NCBI GenBank assembly: GCA_023409975.1
Contig: JAEYQO010000013.1
Location: forward strand, 1-21,414
Source: Bacteroidota bacterium
Lineage (GTDB): Bacteria; Bacteroidota; Bacteroidia; Chitinophagales; Chitinophagaceae
Length of the DNA: 21,414 nt
Direction: 5' to 3'
The notes beneath the pieces were generated by a model, which had not been told where the DNA came from, made no database searches, and worked only from the letters and a program-made list of their open reading frames with translations. Numbering within the stretch: the first letter of the stretch is position 1; each line of letters starts with the position of its first letter. Both the position numbers and the translations under genes were made by a program. Positions 4,527 through 12,945 of the stretch are shown in pieces.

Positions 4527-7406
4527 ATGTATAGACAAGTATTTAGGCTGCTGGTAATTACCTTTTTCTCACCCACTTATATTCTCGCTCAATATAATAT
4601 CAGTGGAACCTTTGTAGATGAAACTGACAATGCTTCCTTGATTGGTGTGGTCGTTCAGTTACAGCATACCACAGATACCTCGGTTCGCAGGGGTGCCGTA
4701 ACAGATTACGAAGGTCATTTCACCATTCCCGGGCTGCCTGCAGGTCGGTATGAGCTCACCGCACGCTATGTGGGGTTCAGTAACTATTCCAGAACAATTA
4801 CAGTCGACGGAAATATTTCCCTGGGAACGATCAGACTGGCGGTTGCTGCCACAGAGCTTGAAAATGTGACGGTTGTGGGGCAACAGATCCGTGCTACGCA
4901 ATCAGGTGATACGACCAGTTTCAACGCCGGTGCCTTTAAGACCAATCCCGATGCCAGCGCAGAGGATCTGATCAATAAAATGCCGGGAATCACCACCAGT
5001 GGCGGAACGGTTCAGGCTCAGGGCGAGAATGTTCAGCAGGTGCTGGTCGATGGCAAGCCCTTTTTCGGTGATGATCCTAATGCGGCCCTGAAGAATCTGC
5101 CCGCGGAGATCATCGACCGGATCCAGGTGTTCGATCGTCTGAGCGACCAGGCGCAGCTTACCGGGTTTGATGACGGGCAGGCTCAGAAAACGATCAATAT
5201 CATTACCCGGCCAGGCATGAACACCGGTCAGTTCGGTCGGGTTACCGGAGGCATTGGTTTCAGCGATCTGAACCAGCGGGGTGCCCTGTACGCTATCGGC
5301 GGGAATGTGAACTTTTTTGATGGCGATCGCCGGATATCGCTCATTGGACTTTCCAATAATGTGAACCAACAGAATTTCAGTACAGAAGACCTGCTGGGAG
5401 TAGTCAACTCCTCCAGCGGTCAGAACCGCGGTGGTGGCCGGGCGGGCGGCAGCAGAGGCGGTGGAAGTCGCGGTGGCGGCGGCAGGACAGACGGAGGATC
5501 CAGGGGCGGCGGTGGTCGCGGCGGCAATGCCGGGAACTTCCTTGTGGGTCAGCAGGAAGGGATTACCACAACTCATTCCGTTGGTCTGAACTATTCCGAC
5601 ACCTGGGGCGAAAAAGTGGAGGTAACCGGAAGCTATTTTTTCAATGCCACCGAGAACGAAAACCAGACTGATCTGACGAGGACTTATTTTACCGGGCCTG
5701 ACAGCAACCTGGTTTATAAGGAATCCGGCAGTACCAACACCCGAAACATCAACCATCGGGCGAATCTGAGGGTAGAATATGAGATAGACTCTGCCAACAC
5801 GATTATCTTCACACCCAGGTTAAGCATTCAACAGAATGAGTTTTCCAGGGCTATCAGTGGAAACAGCAAGCTGCCGGACAGCAGTCTGATCAACAGCACC
5901 GAGAACAGGAATACCTCTGATAATTTTGGATATAACTTCTCCGGGAACCTTGTGTACAGGCACCGGTTTGCGAAAAGGGGACGGACACTGTCGCTGAACC
6001 TCAACGGGCAAATGAACAACCGGAGCGGTGATGGTAGTCTTTATTCTGCAAACCAGTACCTCGAAGATAGCAGCCAGACCTATCTGAACACCCTCCTGGA
6101 TCAGCGCTACGACCTGGAAAGTCAGGGAAATACGGTTTCCGGAAACCTGATGTTTACAGAGCCGCTTACAGAGAAGTCGCAACTGGCCGTGAACTACAGT
6201 CCGAGCTTTTCAAGTAACTCCTCCGAAAAAATCACCCGCAGGCGCGACGGGAATGAGTATAGCGATATCGACCCGGTACTTTCCAATCAGTTCGAAAATA
6301 CCTATACCACGCACCGGGGTGGTTTGAGCTACCGTTTCAATGATCAGAAGCTGATGTATAATCTGGGGCTGAACTATCAACAGGCACAACTGGATGGGAC
6401 GCAGGTGTATCCTTTTGACACGAGAGTGGAACGGAAATTTGCCAATGTCCTGCCCTCGGCTATGCTGAACTATCGCTTTACCAGAACACAAAACCTCAGA
6501 CTGATGTACCGGACGGGCACCAACGCCCCTTCTATCAACCAGCTTCAGAATGTGATCGATGTGACCAATCCTCTCTTCATCCGGACTGGTAATCCGGATC
6601 TGGCTCAGGATTATCAGCACACCTTGATCCTCAGGTACGGAAACACCAATACCGCTAAATCGACGAGCTTTTTTGCCATGCTTTACGGAAGCATGGTGCA
6701 GGATTATATTGGTAATGCCACCTACATACCCCTCCGGGATTCTGTAATTGCCGAAGGTATCATCCTCAACCGTGGGGCGCAGCTCAGCAGACCTGTCAAC
6801 CTGGATGGGTATTATAGTGTCAGGAGCTTCCTGACATATGGCATGCCCCTGGCGAAGCTAAGGAGCAATCTGAACCTGAACCTGGGCGCTAACCTCAACC
6901 GTCTGCCCGCACTGATCAATAATGTGACCAACTATGCGAATAACTATTCCCTCAGTGGGGGCGCCGTGTTAAGCAGCAATATCAGTGAGAATGTGGACTT
7001 CACACTCTCCTACACGGGAAACTATAACATTGTAAGAAACACGATACAGACTGCGGCCGATAACAATTACTACTTCCAGAACACTTCTGCGGTCCTCAAC
7101 TGGATACTGAAGGACAGGATCGTTTTCAACACCAATCTTAATCACAGTCTGTACACCGGACTTTCCGAAGGGTTCAACCAGAGTTTTCTGCTCTGGAATG
7201 CTTCACTCGGCTATAAATTCCTGAAAGATAGATCCCTGGATGTACGGGTGACTGCTTTTGATATCCTGAACCAGAACAGGGCTATTGAACGGGAGGTGAC
7301 CGATACCTATATCGAGGACAGCTTTACCAATGTGCTTCGCCGGTATTTTATGCTGAATGTGACCTATACCCTGCGCAGGTTTGGCGGTGGGGGCAGTACG
7401 CAATAG
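4527..7406 (+). CDS. TonB-receptor-like outer-membrane beta-barrel protein with carboxypeptidase-regulatory domain and RGG-rich insertion
   Basis: A 959-residue outer-membrane protein. A signal peptide (about 1-21, ending ILAQ) is followed by a CarboxypepD_reg-like beta-sandwich (about 22-105, with YNISGTFVDE and GHFTIPGLPAGRYELTARY). A plug-like domain spans about 110-235, beginning ENVTVVG and including LINKMPGI and VLVDGKPFFGDDP. A long C-terminal barrel of the OMP_b-brl_3 type contains NxNxN strand repeats and a GNPDLAQDYQHTL segment. This is the usual order for Bacteroidota receptors without a SusD partner. Residues about 300-340 are almost entirely Gly, Arg and Ser (RGGG, SRGGG repeats) between plug and barrel, which is unusual. 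The ligand cannot be inferred. An SPW protein starts within 45 bases of its stop. Confidence 0.88.
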   Translation: MYRQVFRLLVITFFSPTYILAQYNISGTFVDETDNASLIGVVVQLQHTTDTSVRRGAVTDYEGHFTIPGLPAGRYELTARYVGFSNYSRTITVDGNISLGTIRLAVAATELENVTVVGQQIRATQSGDTTSFNAGAFKTNPDASAEDLINKMPGITTSGGTVQAQGENVQQVLVDGKPFFGDDPNAALKNLPAEIIDRIQVFDRLSDQAQLTGFDDGQAQKTINIITRPGMNTGQFGRVTGGIGFSDLNQRGALYAIGGNVNFFDGDRRISLIGLSNNVNQQNFSTEDLLGVVNSSSGQNRGGGRAGGSRGGGSRGGGGRTDGGSRGGGGRGGNAGNFLVGQQEGITTTHSVGLNYSDTWGEKVEVTGSYFFNATENENQTDLTRTYFTGPDSNLVYKESGSTNTRNINHRANLRVEYEIDSANTIIFTPRLSIQQNEFSRAISGNSKLPDSSLINSTENRNTSDNFGYNFSGNLVYRHRFAKRGRTLSLNLNGQMNNRSGDGSLYSANQYLEDSSQTYLNTLLDQRYDLESQGNTVSGNLMFTEPLTEKSQLAVNYSPSFSSNSSEKITRRRDGNEYSDIDPVLSNQFENTYTTHRGGLSYRFNDQKLMYNLGLNYQQAQLDGTQVYPFDTRVERKFANVLPSAMLNYRFTRTQNLRLMYRTGTNAPSINQLQNVIDVTNPLFIRTGNPDLAQDYQHTLILRYGNTNTAKSTSFFAMLYGSMVQDYIGNATYIPLRDSVIAEGIILNRGAQLSRPVNLDGYYSVRSFLTYGMPLAKLRSNLNLNLGANLNRLPALINNVTNYANNYSLSGGAVLSSNISENVDFTLSYTGNYNIVRNTIQTAADNNYYFQNTSAVLNWILKDRIVFNTNLNHSLYTGLSEGFNQSFLLWNASLGYKFLKDRSLDVRVTAFDILNQNRAIEREVTDTYIEDSFTNVLRRYFMLNVTYTLRRFGGGGSTQ

Positions 7407-7447
7407 GCATGATCTTAGTGCCTCCTGTGCAATTAACTCATACGGTT

Positions 7448-7861
7448 ATGCAGTATTCAGCTACGAGGATTTATGGTGCAAAAGACTATGTTCTGTCGAT
7501 TGTAATGATGACGCTGCCCTTTATGCTGGGGTTCGACCTGAAGGATGCGAGGGCCTGGATTCCCGTTTCGCTCGGAGGCGGTGCCCTGGTGTATAGTCTG
7601 ATCACCAATTATGAACTGGGTGCTGTGAAATGGATGTCAGTCAGCGTCCATCTGCTGCTCGACATGCTTGTGGGCGTGTTACTTGCAGCTTCACCCTGGA
7701 TTTTTGGTTTCTACGAGCAGATCTTTCTGCCACACCTCGTGCTGGGACTGGTGAATGTGGGGGTGGCCCTGATAACGGCTCTGAAATCTGACGTCGTCAG
7801 GCAGGATCCCTGGGTACAGAACCTGAAAACCTACCTGTCGAACCCGGTATTGCACAATTAG
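7448..7861 (+). CDS. SPW-repeat integral membrane protein
   Basis: A 137-residue membrane protein with four hydrophobic segments arranged as two similar halves. The first half has IYGAKDYVLS...LPFMLGF (8-29) and the second VHLLLDMLVG...ASPWIFGF (67-88). The second carries the SPW signature (82-84) and an aligned Asp (D13 and D72). This is the internal-duplication pattern of the SPW family, whose function is not established. The ATG at 7448 is preferred because the family usually begins with a short MxYxxTRxxG-like segment. An ATG at 7409, two bases after the receptor stop, would add 13 residues. It is convergent with the next gene, six bases apart. Confidence 0.75.
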   Translation: MQYSATRIYGAKDYVLSIVMMTLPFMLGFDLKDARAWIPVSLGGGALVYSLITNYELGAVKWMSVSVHLLLDMLVGVLLAASPWIFGFYEQIFLPHLVLGLVNVGVALITALKSDVVRQDPWVQNLKTYLSNPVLHN

Positions 7862-7867
7862 GCAGCA

Positions 7868-8356
7868 TTATGGAAGCGTGATACGCTCCAACCGCTCCTT
7901 CAGTGCCACGAGCGCTCCCTTTTCTTCAAGCTGCAGCTGGTCAAGATCCAGCAGGAGCTGGGTATTGTGTTTCAAAAGATCATTTCTGAAGGCCTCAAAC
8001 CGCGACCAGCGATGCTCCTGAGGCAGTTTGGAGATCAATCTGCTGCAGATCCGTTCTCCGTATTCACAAAGCAGGAGCCTGCTGATGGTGACTGTAGTAG
8101 CGTATAGAGCGGGTCCCTGCTGTTCGTTGATCTCAACCGGGTCTCCGGGTTCGAGCGAATAGAGGTAGTTGTAAAAAGCCTGGAACTCCTCTTTATTTAT
8201 GGCGTCTGATATCCCGTAATCCGGACCGCCCTGCTTGACGTACTCGAGGTGGATCTGGATGATATTAGTCAGAAATTGCAGGTAAGGAGCGAAATGAGGC
8301 TGGTCCTTTTTTAAAAGTAGTTGAGTTTTTATATTTCCGTTATGCACTGATTCCAT
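7868..8356 (-). CDS. Uncharacterised cytoplasmic protein
   Basis: A 162-residue soluble protein without a signal peptide or membrane segment and with no motif I recognise. It looks mostly helical, with Leu-rich and charged stretches in the C-terminal half (residues 125-160, LLLDLDQLQLEEKGALVALK region). Codon composition is like its neighbours. Its ATG at 8354-8356 has a TAACTTTA element at 8374-8381 upstream, one base off the Bacteroidota -7 consensus. It stands alone between a convergent and a divergent gene, so the context gives no clue to its job. Confidence 0.65.
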   Translation of the reverse strand: MESVHNGNIKTQLLLKKDQPHFAPYLQFLTNIIQIHLEYVKQGGPDYGISDAINKEEFQAFYNYLYSLEPGDPVEINEQQGPALYATTVTISRLLLCEYGERICSRLISKLPQEHRWSRFEAFRNDLLKHNTQLLLDLDQLQLEEKGALVALKERLERITLP

Positions 8357-8373
8357 CTGCGACGCCGTTTCTA

Positions 8374-8381
8374 TAAAGTTA
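8374..8381 (-). promoter_or_regulatory. Candidate -7 element for the 7868-8356 gene
   Basis: TAACTTTA on the minus strand is a seven-of-eight match to TAnnTTTG and lies 17 bases before the ATG. No -33 box is clear. Confidence 0.3.
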
Positions 8382-8492
8382 ATCCTTAACTGCTGATTAT
8401 CAAGGGCGAAGCGAGCGTTTTTAACAAAACGCGGGCCGGTAGCTGTTGGAAGAGAAATGGCAGATGATGACTTACTGCAGATTTTATTTTTC

Positions 8493-8500
8493 TATCTTAC
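8493..8500 (+). promoter_or_regulatory. Weak candidate -7 element for the PKD gene
   Basis: TATCTTAC matches TAnnTT but lacks the final TG. It would give a leader of about 40 bases rich in A and C, typical of highly expressed Bacteroidota genes. Low confidence. Confidence 0.25.
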
Positions 8501-8545
8501 AAACAAATTCTTCAAGTCGTACGTCTAACAAGAAAAACCAACAGT

Positions 8546-10342
8546 ATGAGAAATTTATTTACAACACTTGTCCTGATACTCTTTGCCTTTCAGGTATCGG
8601 CACAGTGCACTGCATCATTCAATCTGGTGCAGGGGCCGGGTGCTAACCAGGCAACATTAACGAACACCTCAACCTGGACCCCGGTGCCTGGATCGACGCC
8701 CATGTTCTACGTGAACTGGGGTGATGGTCCAAACATCGTGTACATTAGCCCTACACAGTCTTTGACCCATACTTATACCACTCCAGGCACCTACAGTGTT
8801 TATATGCATATGATATACACCGATAGCCTGAACAATTTCACTCTGATCTGTGCTGATTCTCTGTTACAACAAGTAACTGTTGCCAATTCCCCCTGTGCCA
8901 GTACGTTCACCTCGACTGATCTTGGCAACGGAAACTTCAGCTTTTCCGCCACCAATGTCGGAGGTGCAACGAACCCTGTCTACGCGTGGGATTTCGGTGA
9001 TGGAAACAGTGCTACCGGACAGAACGTGAACCACACTTATACGCAGAACGGAGCGTTTACCGTTACGCTGACCACTACTGACGGTCCTGCCTGTACGTCA
9101 CAGATTTCTTCAACAGTAAACGTATTCACCGGCACGATCAACTGTAGTCAATACAATGCATCCATTTATAACTCCGTGAGCAATCTGAACGTATTATTCA
9201 CCAATGCCTCAACACAGGTGAACATCCCCGGTGCTAATATCTATCGTCAGGCTACCTGGGATTTTGGTGACGGCAACGGTGTTACTACGATGAATATCAA
9301 CTACTCTCATAACTACGCAGCGGCTGGTACTTACAACGTACAGTTGATCAACCGCTGGGTGGATACCTTCAACCAGATCGTTTATTGTATTGACACTGCG
9401 TACACTACAGTAACTACCACCACCCCTCCTCCACCACCGAACCTTCTGGATGGCTATATCATGTGGGACAGTACTTTATCCTGGGGGTCAGCGACGTTTA
9501 AAGTATGGCTGATCGAACACGATAGTGCTGCAAATACCCTTACGGCCGTCGACTCAACGATCGTTCAGGGATGGCCTCCGGTACACTATGTTTTCAATGG
9601 CCCCGCTACAGGAGCCTATCGTGTGAAGGCAGCCGTGATGAATGGCAGTCCTGGTGGTCAGGGTCTGATCCCAACTTACCATGATTCTGTTCTTTACTGG
9701 AACCAGGCCAGCCTGATCCTCCACAGCGGTGGTTCTTCAACCGGCAACCACATCATGATGAGAACCGGCACGGTTACTTCCGGTCCCGGATTCATTGGTG
9801 GTAACATCAGCCAGGGAGCCAATAAGGGAACAACAGGCGGCGTACCTAACCTCCTCGTGATCCTGAGAGATGCTAATGACAACCTCGTGAAGTTCACTTA
9901 CACCGATATGAATGGCGACTATGCTTTCAGTAATATCGGAGCGGGTACGTTCACGGTTTATCCTGAGCTGATGAACTGGTACACAACGCCTTCAGCACCG
10001 ATCGTGATGACAGGAGCACCGACCCTCGTGAATGCTATCAATTTTAAAAAGACAACAACAGAGATCATCCCTGTTACCCAGTCAGTAGCTGGTGTTGAAG
10101 CCGCTTCTCTGGCCAGCATCTTCCCGAACCCAAGTCAGGGTCTGGTGACCATTCGCTGGAATGGCAGCCAGATGGTGAATGTTCAGGTGTTTGACGTGAC
10201 CGGAAGAATGGTGGCACAGACTCAGTTGAACCCAAGTCAGGAGCAGACACTGGAGCTGGATCATCTGAACACCGGACTCTATCTGTTCAAGCTCTCCAAC
10301 GATCAGGTGGCTGAAACACACAGGATCCTGATCAACAAATAA
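8546..10342 (+). CDS. Secreted PKD-repeat protein with T9SS type A sorting domain
   Basis: A 598-residue secreted protein. The signal peptide is residues 1-20 (ending QVSAQ). Three PKD-type beta domains are marked by NWGDG (about 56), WDFGDGNSATG (about 148) and WDFGDGNGVTT (about 238), each followed by an HTY or HNY strand and GTY or GAF segment. A Pro-rich linker (PPPPP) lies near 295. A prealbumin or SdrD-B-like domain occupies about 415-490 (VPNLLVILRD then DMNGDYAFSNIGAGTFTVYP). The C-terminal 75 residues are a type A T9SS sorting domain (SIFPNPSQG start, VFDVTGRMV, LNTGLYLFKL), so the protein should cross the outer membrane through PorSS and be processed at the surface. No catalytic domain is seen; adhesin or matrix protein is the best guess. 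A strong terminator follows. Confidence 0.9.
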   Translation: MRNLFTTLVLILFAFQVSAQCTASFNLVQGPGANQATLTNTSTWTPVPGSTPMFYVNWGDGPNIVYISPTQSLTHTYTTPGTYSVYMHMIYTDSLNNFTLICADSLLQQVTVANSPCASTFTSTDLGNGNFSFSATNVGGATNPVYAWDFGDGNSATGQNVNHTYTQNGAFTVTLTTTDGPACTSQISSTVNVFTGTINCSQYNASIYNSVSNLNVLFTNASTQVNIPGANIYRQATWDFGDGNGVTTMNINYSHNYAAAGTYNVQLINRWVDTFNQIVYCIDTAYTTVTTTTPPPPPNLLDGYIMWDSTLSWGSATFKVWLIEHDSAANTLTAVDSTIVQGWPPVHYVFNGPATGAYRVKAAVMNGSPGGQGLIPTYHDSVLYWNQASLILHSGGSSTGNHIMMRTGTVTSGPGFIGGNISQGANKGTTGGVPNLLVILRDANDNLVKFTYTDMNGDYAFSNIGAGTFTVYPELMNWYTTPSAPIVMTGAPTLVNAINFKKTTTEIIPVTQSVAGVEAASLASIFPNPSQGLVTIRWNGSQMVNVQVFDVTGRMVAQTQLNPSQEQTLELDHLNTGLYLFKLSNDQVAETHRILINK

Positions 10343-10365
10343 TGTATTTGTTTGTGTTTAATAAT

Positions 10366-10397
10366 GAAGAGGCTGCCCGTTACCGGGTAGCCTCTTT
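10366..10397 (+). terminator. Intrinsic terminator of the PKD gene
   Basis: Stem arms GAAGAGGCTGCCCG (10366-10379) and CGGGTAGCCTCTTT (10384-10397) pair over 14 positions, with G-T wobbles at one inner position and at the base, around a TTAC loop. The hairpin starts 24 bases after the stop codon. Confidence 0.8.
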
Positions 10398-10445
10398 CGC
10401 TGTTATCCTGCCTGTATTTTAAGCAAACTTTATAACTACCTTGGT

Positions 10446-10453
10446 TATATTTG
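10446..10453 (+). promoter_or_regulatory. Bacteroidota -7 element for the L,D-transpeptidase gene
   Basis: TATATTTG followed by C is a full match to TAnnTTTGC. It lies between the PKD terminator and the next gene, which is where a new promoter is expected. Confidence 0.55.
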
Positions 10454-10466
10454 CGTGGAGCGCTAA

Positions 10467-11267
10467 TTGAAAATCCAGAATCACACCTTGAGTATGCACG
10501 TCCTTTTTACCCGTAGGTTTCTTTTGATCATCTTTTTATGCCTGGGCCTCACAGGCATCTCAAAAGCACAGGACGATATCCAGACGTTTCGCAATTTCCA
10601 GTTCTCCTTCAGCAGGGTCAGTCAGGCCTGGATGAAACATAACGATTCGGTCGCCAGGATGTTTCAGGCAAAGGGTATTGCTTATCCGCCACACGAGATC
10701 TACCTCCGCTCCTTCAAAGCCAGTAATGAGCTGGAGCTCTGGGCCAGGAATGATGATACATCCGCATATAGTCTGGTCAAGACCTACCAGGTGTGCGCCC
10801 TCTCCGGAATCCTTGGCCCCAAAAGAATGGAGGGCGACCTGCAGGTGCCGGAGGGTTTTTATTTTATAGAAGACTTCAACCCAAAGAGTGATTTTCACCT
10901 GTCCATGCTCATCAACTATCCGAATTATTCCGATCAGTTGCTTGGTGACAAGAAGCGTCCTGGCGGTGATATCTATATTCATGGTGGTTGTGTAACAGTG
11001 GGTTGTCTGCCCCTGACTGATGTGTTCATTCAGGAACTATATGTATTATGTCTGAACGCCCGTCTGAATGGACAGAGCTACATCCCTGTTCATATTTTCC
11101 CCACCCGGTTTGACAGGGCCGGACTTAATTTCCTCGGAAAGACCTATACCAATGATCTTGAAAAGCAAAAGTTCTGGGTCAATCTAAAAGCCGGGTTTGA
11201 TTACTTCGAGCAGAACAGAAAGCTGATGCCGGTGATGTATGATACTGAGGGCAGGTATGTTTTTTAG
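10467..11267 (+). CDS. L,D-transpeptidase (YkuD fold), YafK-like
   Basis: A 266-residue exported enzyme. Residues 11-35 form a signal peptide (LLIIFLCLGL core, cut near SKAQ). The catalytic YkuD motif HGGCVTVGC lies at 172-180, with His172 and nucleophile Cys180. The GPKRMEGDLQVPEGFYFI stretch (117-134) before it is typical of the YafK branch. Such enzymes form or cleave bonds to meso-diaminopimelate in peptidoglycan; the E. coli YafK/DpaA protein removes lipoprotein from the wall. Which activity applies here cannot be told from sequence. The TTG at 10467 has GGAG six bases upstream; an ATG at 10494 is a plausible alternative that keeps the whole signal peptide. The TAG stop merges directly into the 145-bp repeat. 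Confidence 0.82.
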   Translation: MKIQNHTLSMHVLFTRRFLLIIFLCLGLTGISKAQDDIQTFRNFQFSFSRVSQAWMKHNDSVARMFQAKGIAYPPHEIYLRSFKASNELELWARNDDTSAYSLVKTYQVCALSGILGPKRMEGDLQVPEGFYFIEDFNPKSDFHLSMLINYPNYSDQLLGDKKRPGGDIYIHGGCVTVGCLPLTDVFIQELYVLCLNARLNGQSYIPVHIFPTRFDRAGLNFLGKTYTNDLEKQKFWVNLKAGFDYFEQNRKLMPVMYDTEGRYVF

Positions 11268-11572
11268 TCGTTAGCCGTTAGTCTAACTGGTATTCATGAA
11301 CGGCTTACTGAACTGGTATTTGATAGTATCATAGTTCCTGCCACCGATTTCCCTCTAACAAACAAGGAGCGTAAGACCAAAACTGATCTGCATGACAGCC
11401 GTACGATAGTACTCGTTAGCCGTTAGTCTCACTGGTATTCATGAACGGCTTACTGAACTGGGATTTGATATCATCATAGTTCCTGCCACCGATTTCCCTC
11501 ATCCAGACAAGGAGCGTAAGACCAAAACTGATCCGCATGACAACCGTACGATAGTAGTCGTTAGCTATTAGT
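11267..11572. repeat. 145-bp tandem repeat, two copies plus a 3' fragment
   Basis: The unit starting TCGTTAGCCGTTAGTCT at 11268 recurs at 11413, and its first 15 or so bases recur again at 11558, an exact period of 145. The two full copies differ at roughly a dozen positions (about 92% identity by eye). Each unit has an inverted pair AGCCGTT/AACGGCT and an internal direct repeat AACTGGTATT or close. On the minus strand the second copy contains a 40-codon open frame (11416-11538) that is interrupted by stops in the first copy. No RNA or protein family was recognised. Confidence 0.85.
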
Positions 11573-11675
11573 TGTTGGATTTAGGGTAGGATCGATAGAC
11601 CCTGGTGTCTGAGATCACAAATTATTAAGAACGGTGGACAGGCTGAAAAAGTGGTTAATTGTTAGGTAACAAACG

Positions 11676-12479
11676 CTACCAGCGACCACTGGCTCCTCCA
11701 CCACCAAAACCACCGCCGCCGAAGCCACCGAATCCTCCACCTCCGAATCCACCACCACCACCGAAGCCGCCGCCACCGAATCCACCACCGATCCAGGGTC
11801 CACCCCAGCCGCGATGACCGCGACCGCTCATGTAGTTTCCGCCGCCTCCGCCAATCTTACTAATGATCCAGAGGATGAAATAGATGATGATGATCAATAC
11901 TACTATACCGCCGATGGGCGTGCCTTTGCGTCTTTTATCCGAAGCCTCGGCCGTGTACTCTCCTTTGGTGGCCGCGACAATCGCATCGACTCCCTGATTA
12001 AATCCCTCGTAGTAATTCCCTGACTTGAAATGAGGTACGATCTCATTCCTGATGATACGTCCGCTCATGGCATCTGTAAGTGCGCCTTCTAGCCCATAAC
12101 CCGTGGAGATATTGACGGCTCTGTCGTCCATGGAAGCAAGCAGCAAGACGCCATTATCCTTTCCACGACGCCCGATACCCCAGCGGTTGGCCAGCTCTAC
12201 AGCATACTGAGCTACCTCATAGCCTCCAAGGTTCCTGACGGTGACGATCGTGATCTGTGTTGAAGTGGTCTCGTCAAACTCCACCAGTTTCGCTTCCAGT
12301 TCCTGAACCTGCCGGGCATCCATCATTCCGGCAAAATCGTTCACCAGCCGCGGAGGATTGGGTGGAGCAGGGAAATCCTTATCGGACTGTGCATATCCCT
12401 GAACAGCAAGCGTCAGGGTAATTATTACCAGTAGAAAAGAACGCAGGAACCTTTGGGAGACTAGTAGCATCAAACTCAT
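11676..12479 (-). CDS. TPM-domain membrane protein with Gly-rich tail (YgcG-like)
   Basis: A 267-residue envelope protein. The signal peptide is residues 10-31 (ending GYAQ). A TPM domain spans about 45-170 and includes LVNDFAGMMD, QITIVTVRNLGG, ANRWGIGRRGKDNGVLLL and IRNEIVPHFKSGNYYEGF, all characteristic of the family. A membrane helix follows at about 187-208, and the last 60 residues are mostly Gly and Phe (GGGGFGGGGFGG type), ending ASGRW. This is the layout of E. coli YgcG-like proteins. Its ATG overlaps the TGA of the upstream TPM gene (ATGA), so the two are translationally coupled. TPM proteins are linked to membrane-protein maintenance, with biochemical activity debated. Confidence 0.88.
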   Translation of the reverse strand: MSLMLLVSQRFLRSFLLVIITLTLAVQGYAQSDKDFPAPPNPPRLVNDFAGMMDARQVQELEAKLVEFDETTSTQITIVTVRNLGGYEVAQYAVELANRWGIGRRGKDNGVLLLASMDDRAVNISTGYGLEGALTDAMSGRIIRNEIVPHFKSGNYYEGFNQGVDAIVAATKGEYTAEASDKRRKGTPIGGIVVLIIIIYFILWIISKIGGGGGNYMSGRGHRGWGGPWIGGGFGGGGFGGGGGFGGGGFGGFGGGGFGGGGASGRW

Positions 12480-12937
12480 TTACCAAAAACAATTTCGTCC
12501 GGCAGCTCATTCTTATGAACTGCAGGATCATAAGGAAAATGGGTGGCCAGGGCCTCACCCAATTCATGGATACAGGCAGCAAGGCCCTCACTGATCCTGC
12601 CCTGTTTCAGCCAGGAAACCAGTTCGTCGGCAGCATGCTTCCAGAACGCGGGTCCACCCGCTTTTTCATAGATCTGCTCATCTCCGAATATGGCAAACTG
12701 ATGATCATCAAGTGCCATGTAAACCAGAACAGCATTCCGGCGCTCTGTCTGATGCATGTTCAGAGAAGCGAATAACTCCCGGACCCTGTCCATGGCATCT
12801 ACATATTCACAGTTAGACTCGATGAAGATGCGGATCTCTCCTGTAGTCTTCGCCTCAGCGGCACGAATAGCGGCTACAATGCGATCCTGATCATCGTCAT
12901 CAAGTAACTGTTTCTTCTTAAACGGGTTAAGATTCAT
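12476..12937 (-). CDS. TPM-domain protein, cytoplasmic or peripheral
   Basis: A 153-residue protein without a signal peptide or membrane helix. The TPM fold is shown by ESKTTGEIRIFIE-like residues (28-41), RRNAVLVYMALDDHQFAIFGDEQIYEK (66-92) and a C-terminal helix with ISEGLAACIHELGEAL. It is the short, soluble partner often found between lemA and the membrane-bound TPM gene. It starts eight bases after the lemA stop and overlaps the next gene by four bases, so all three should be on one mRNA. Confidence 0.85.
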   Translation of the reverse strand: MNLNPFKKKQLLDDDDQDRIVAAIRAAEAKTTGEIRIFIESNCEYVDAMDRVRELFASLNMHQTERRNAVLVYMALDDHQFAIFGDEQIYEKAGGPAFWKHAADELVSWLKQGRISEGLAACIHELGEALATHFPYDPAVHKNELPDEIVFGK

Positions 12938-12945
12938 AACTGGCT

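Noticed and set aside
4902..5756. 284-codon minus-strand frame inside the receptor gene
   Set aside because: It is the complement of the well-supported receptor gene; its Ala/Thr-rich middle is only the reverse of the RGG-coding repeat.
11416..11538. 40-residue minus-strand protein in copy two of the 145-bp repeat
   Set aside because: The matching frame in copy one has stop codons and no ribosome-binding site is seen; not annotated as a gene, only noted in the findings.
11267..11572. Retron, riboswitch or CRISPR interpretation of the tandem repeat
   Set aside because: There is no reverse transcriptase gene, no known aptamer core and only two full units without spacers.
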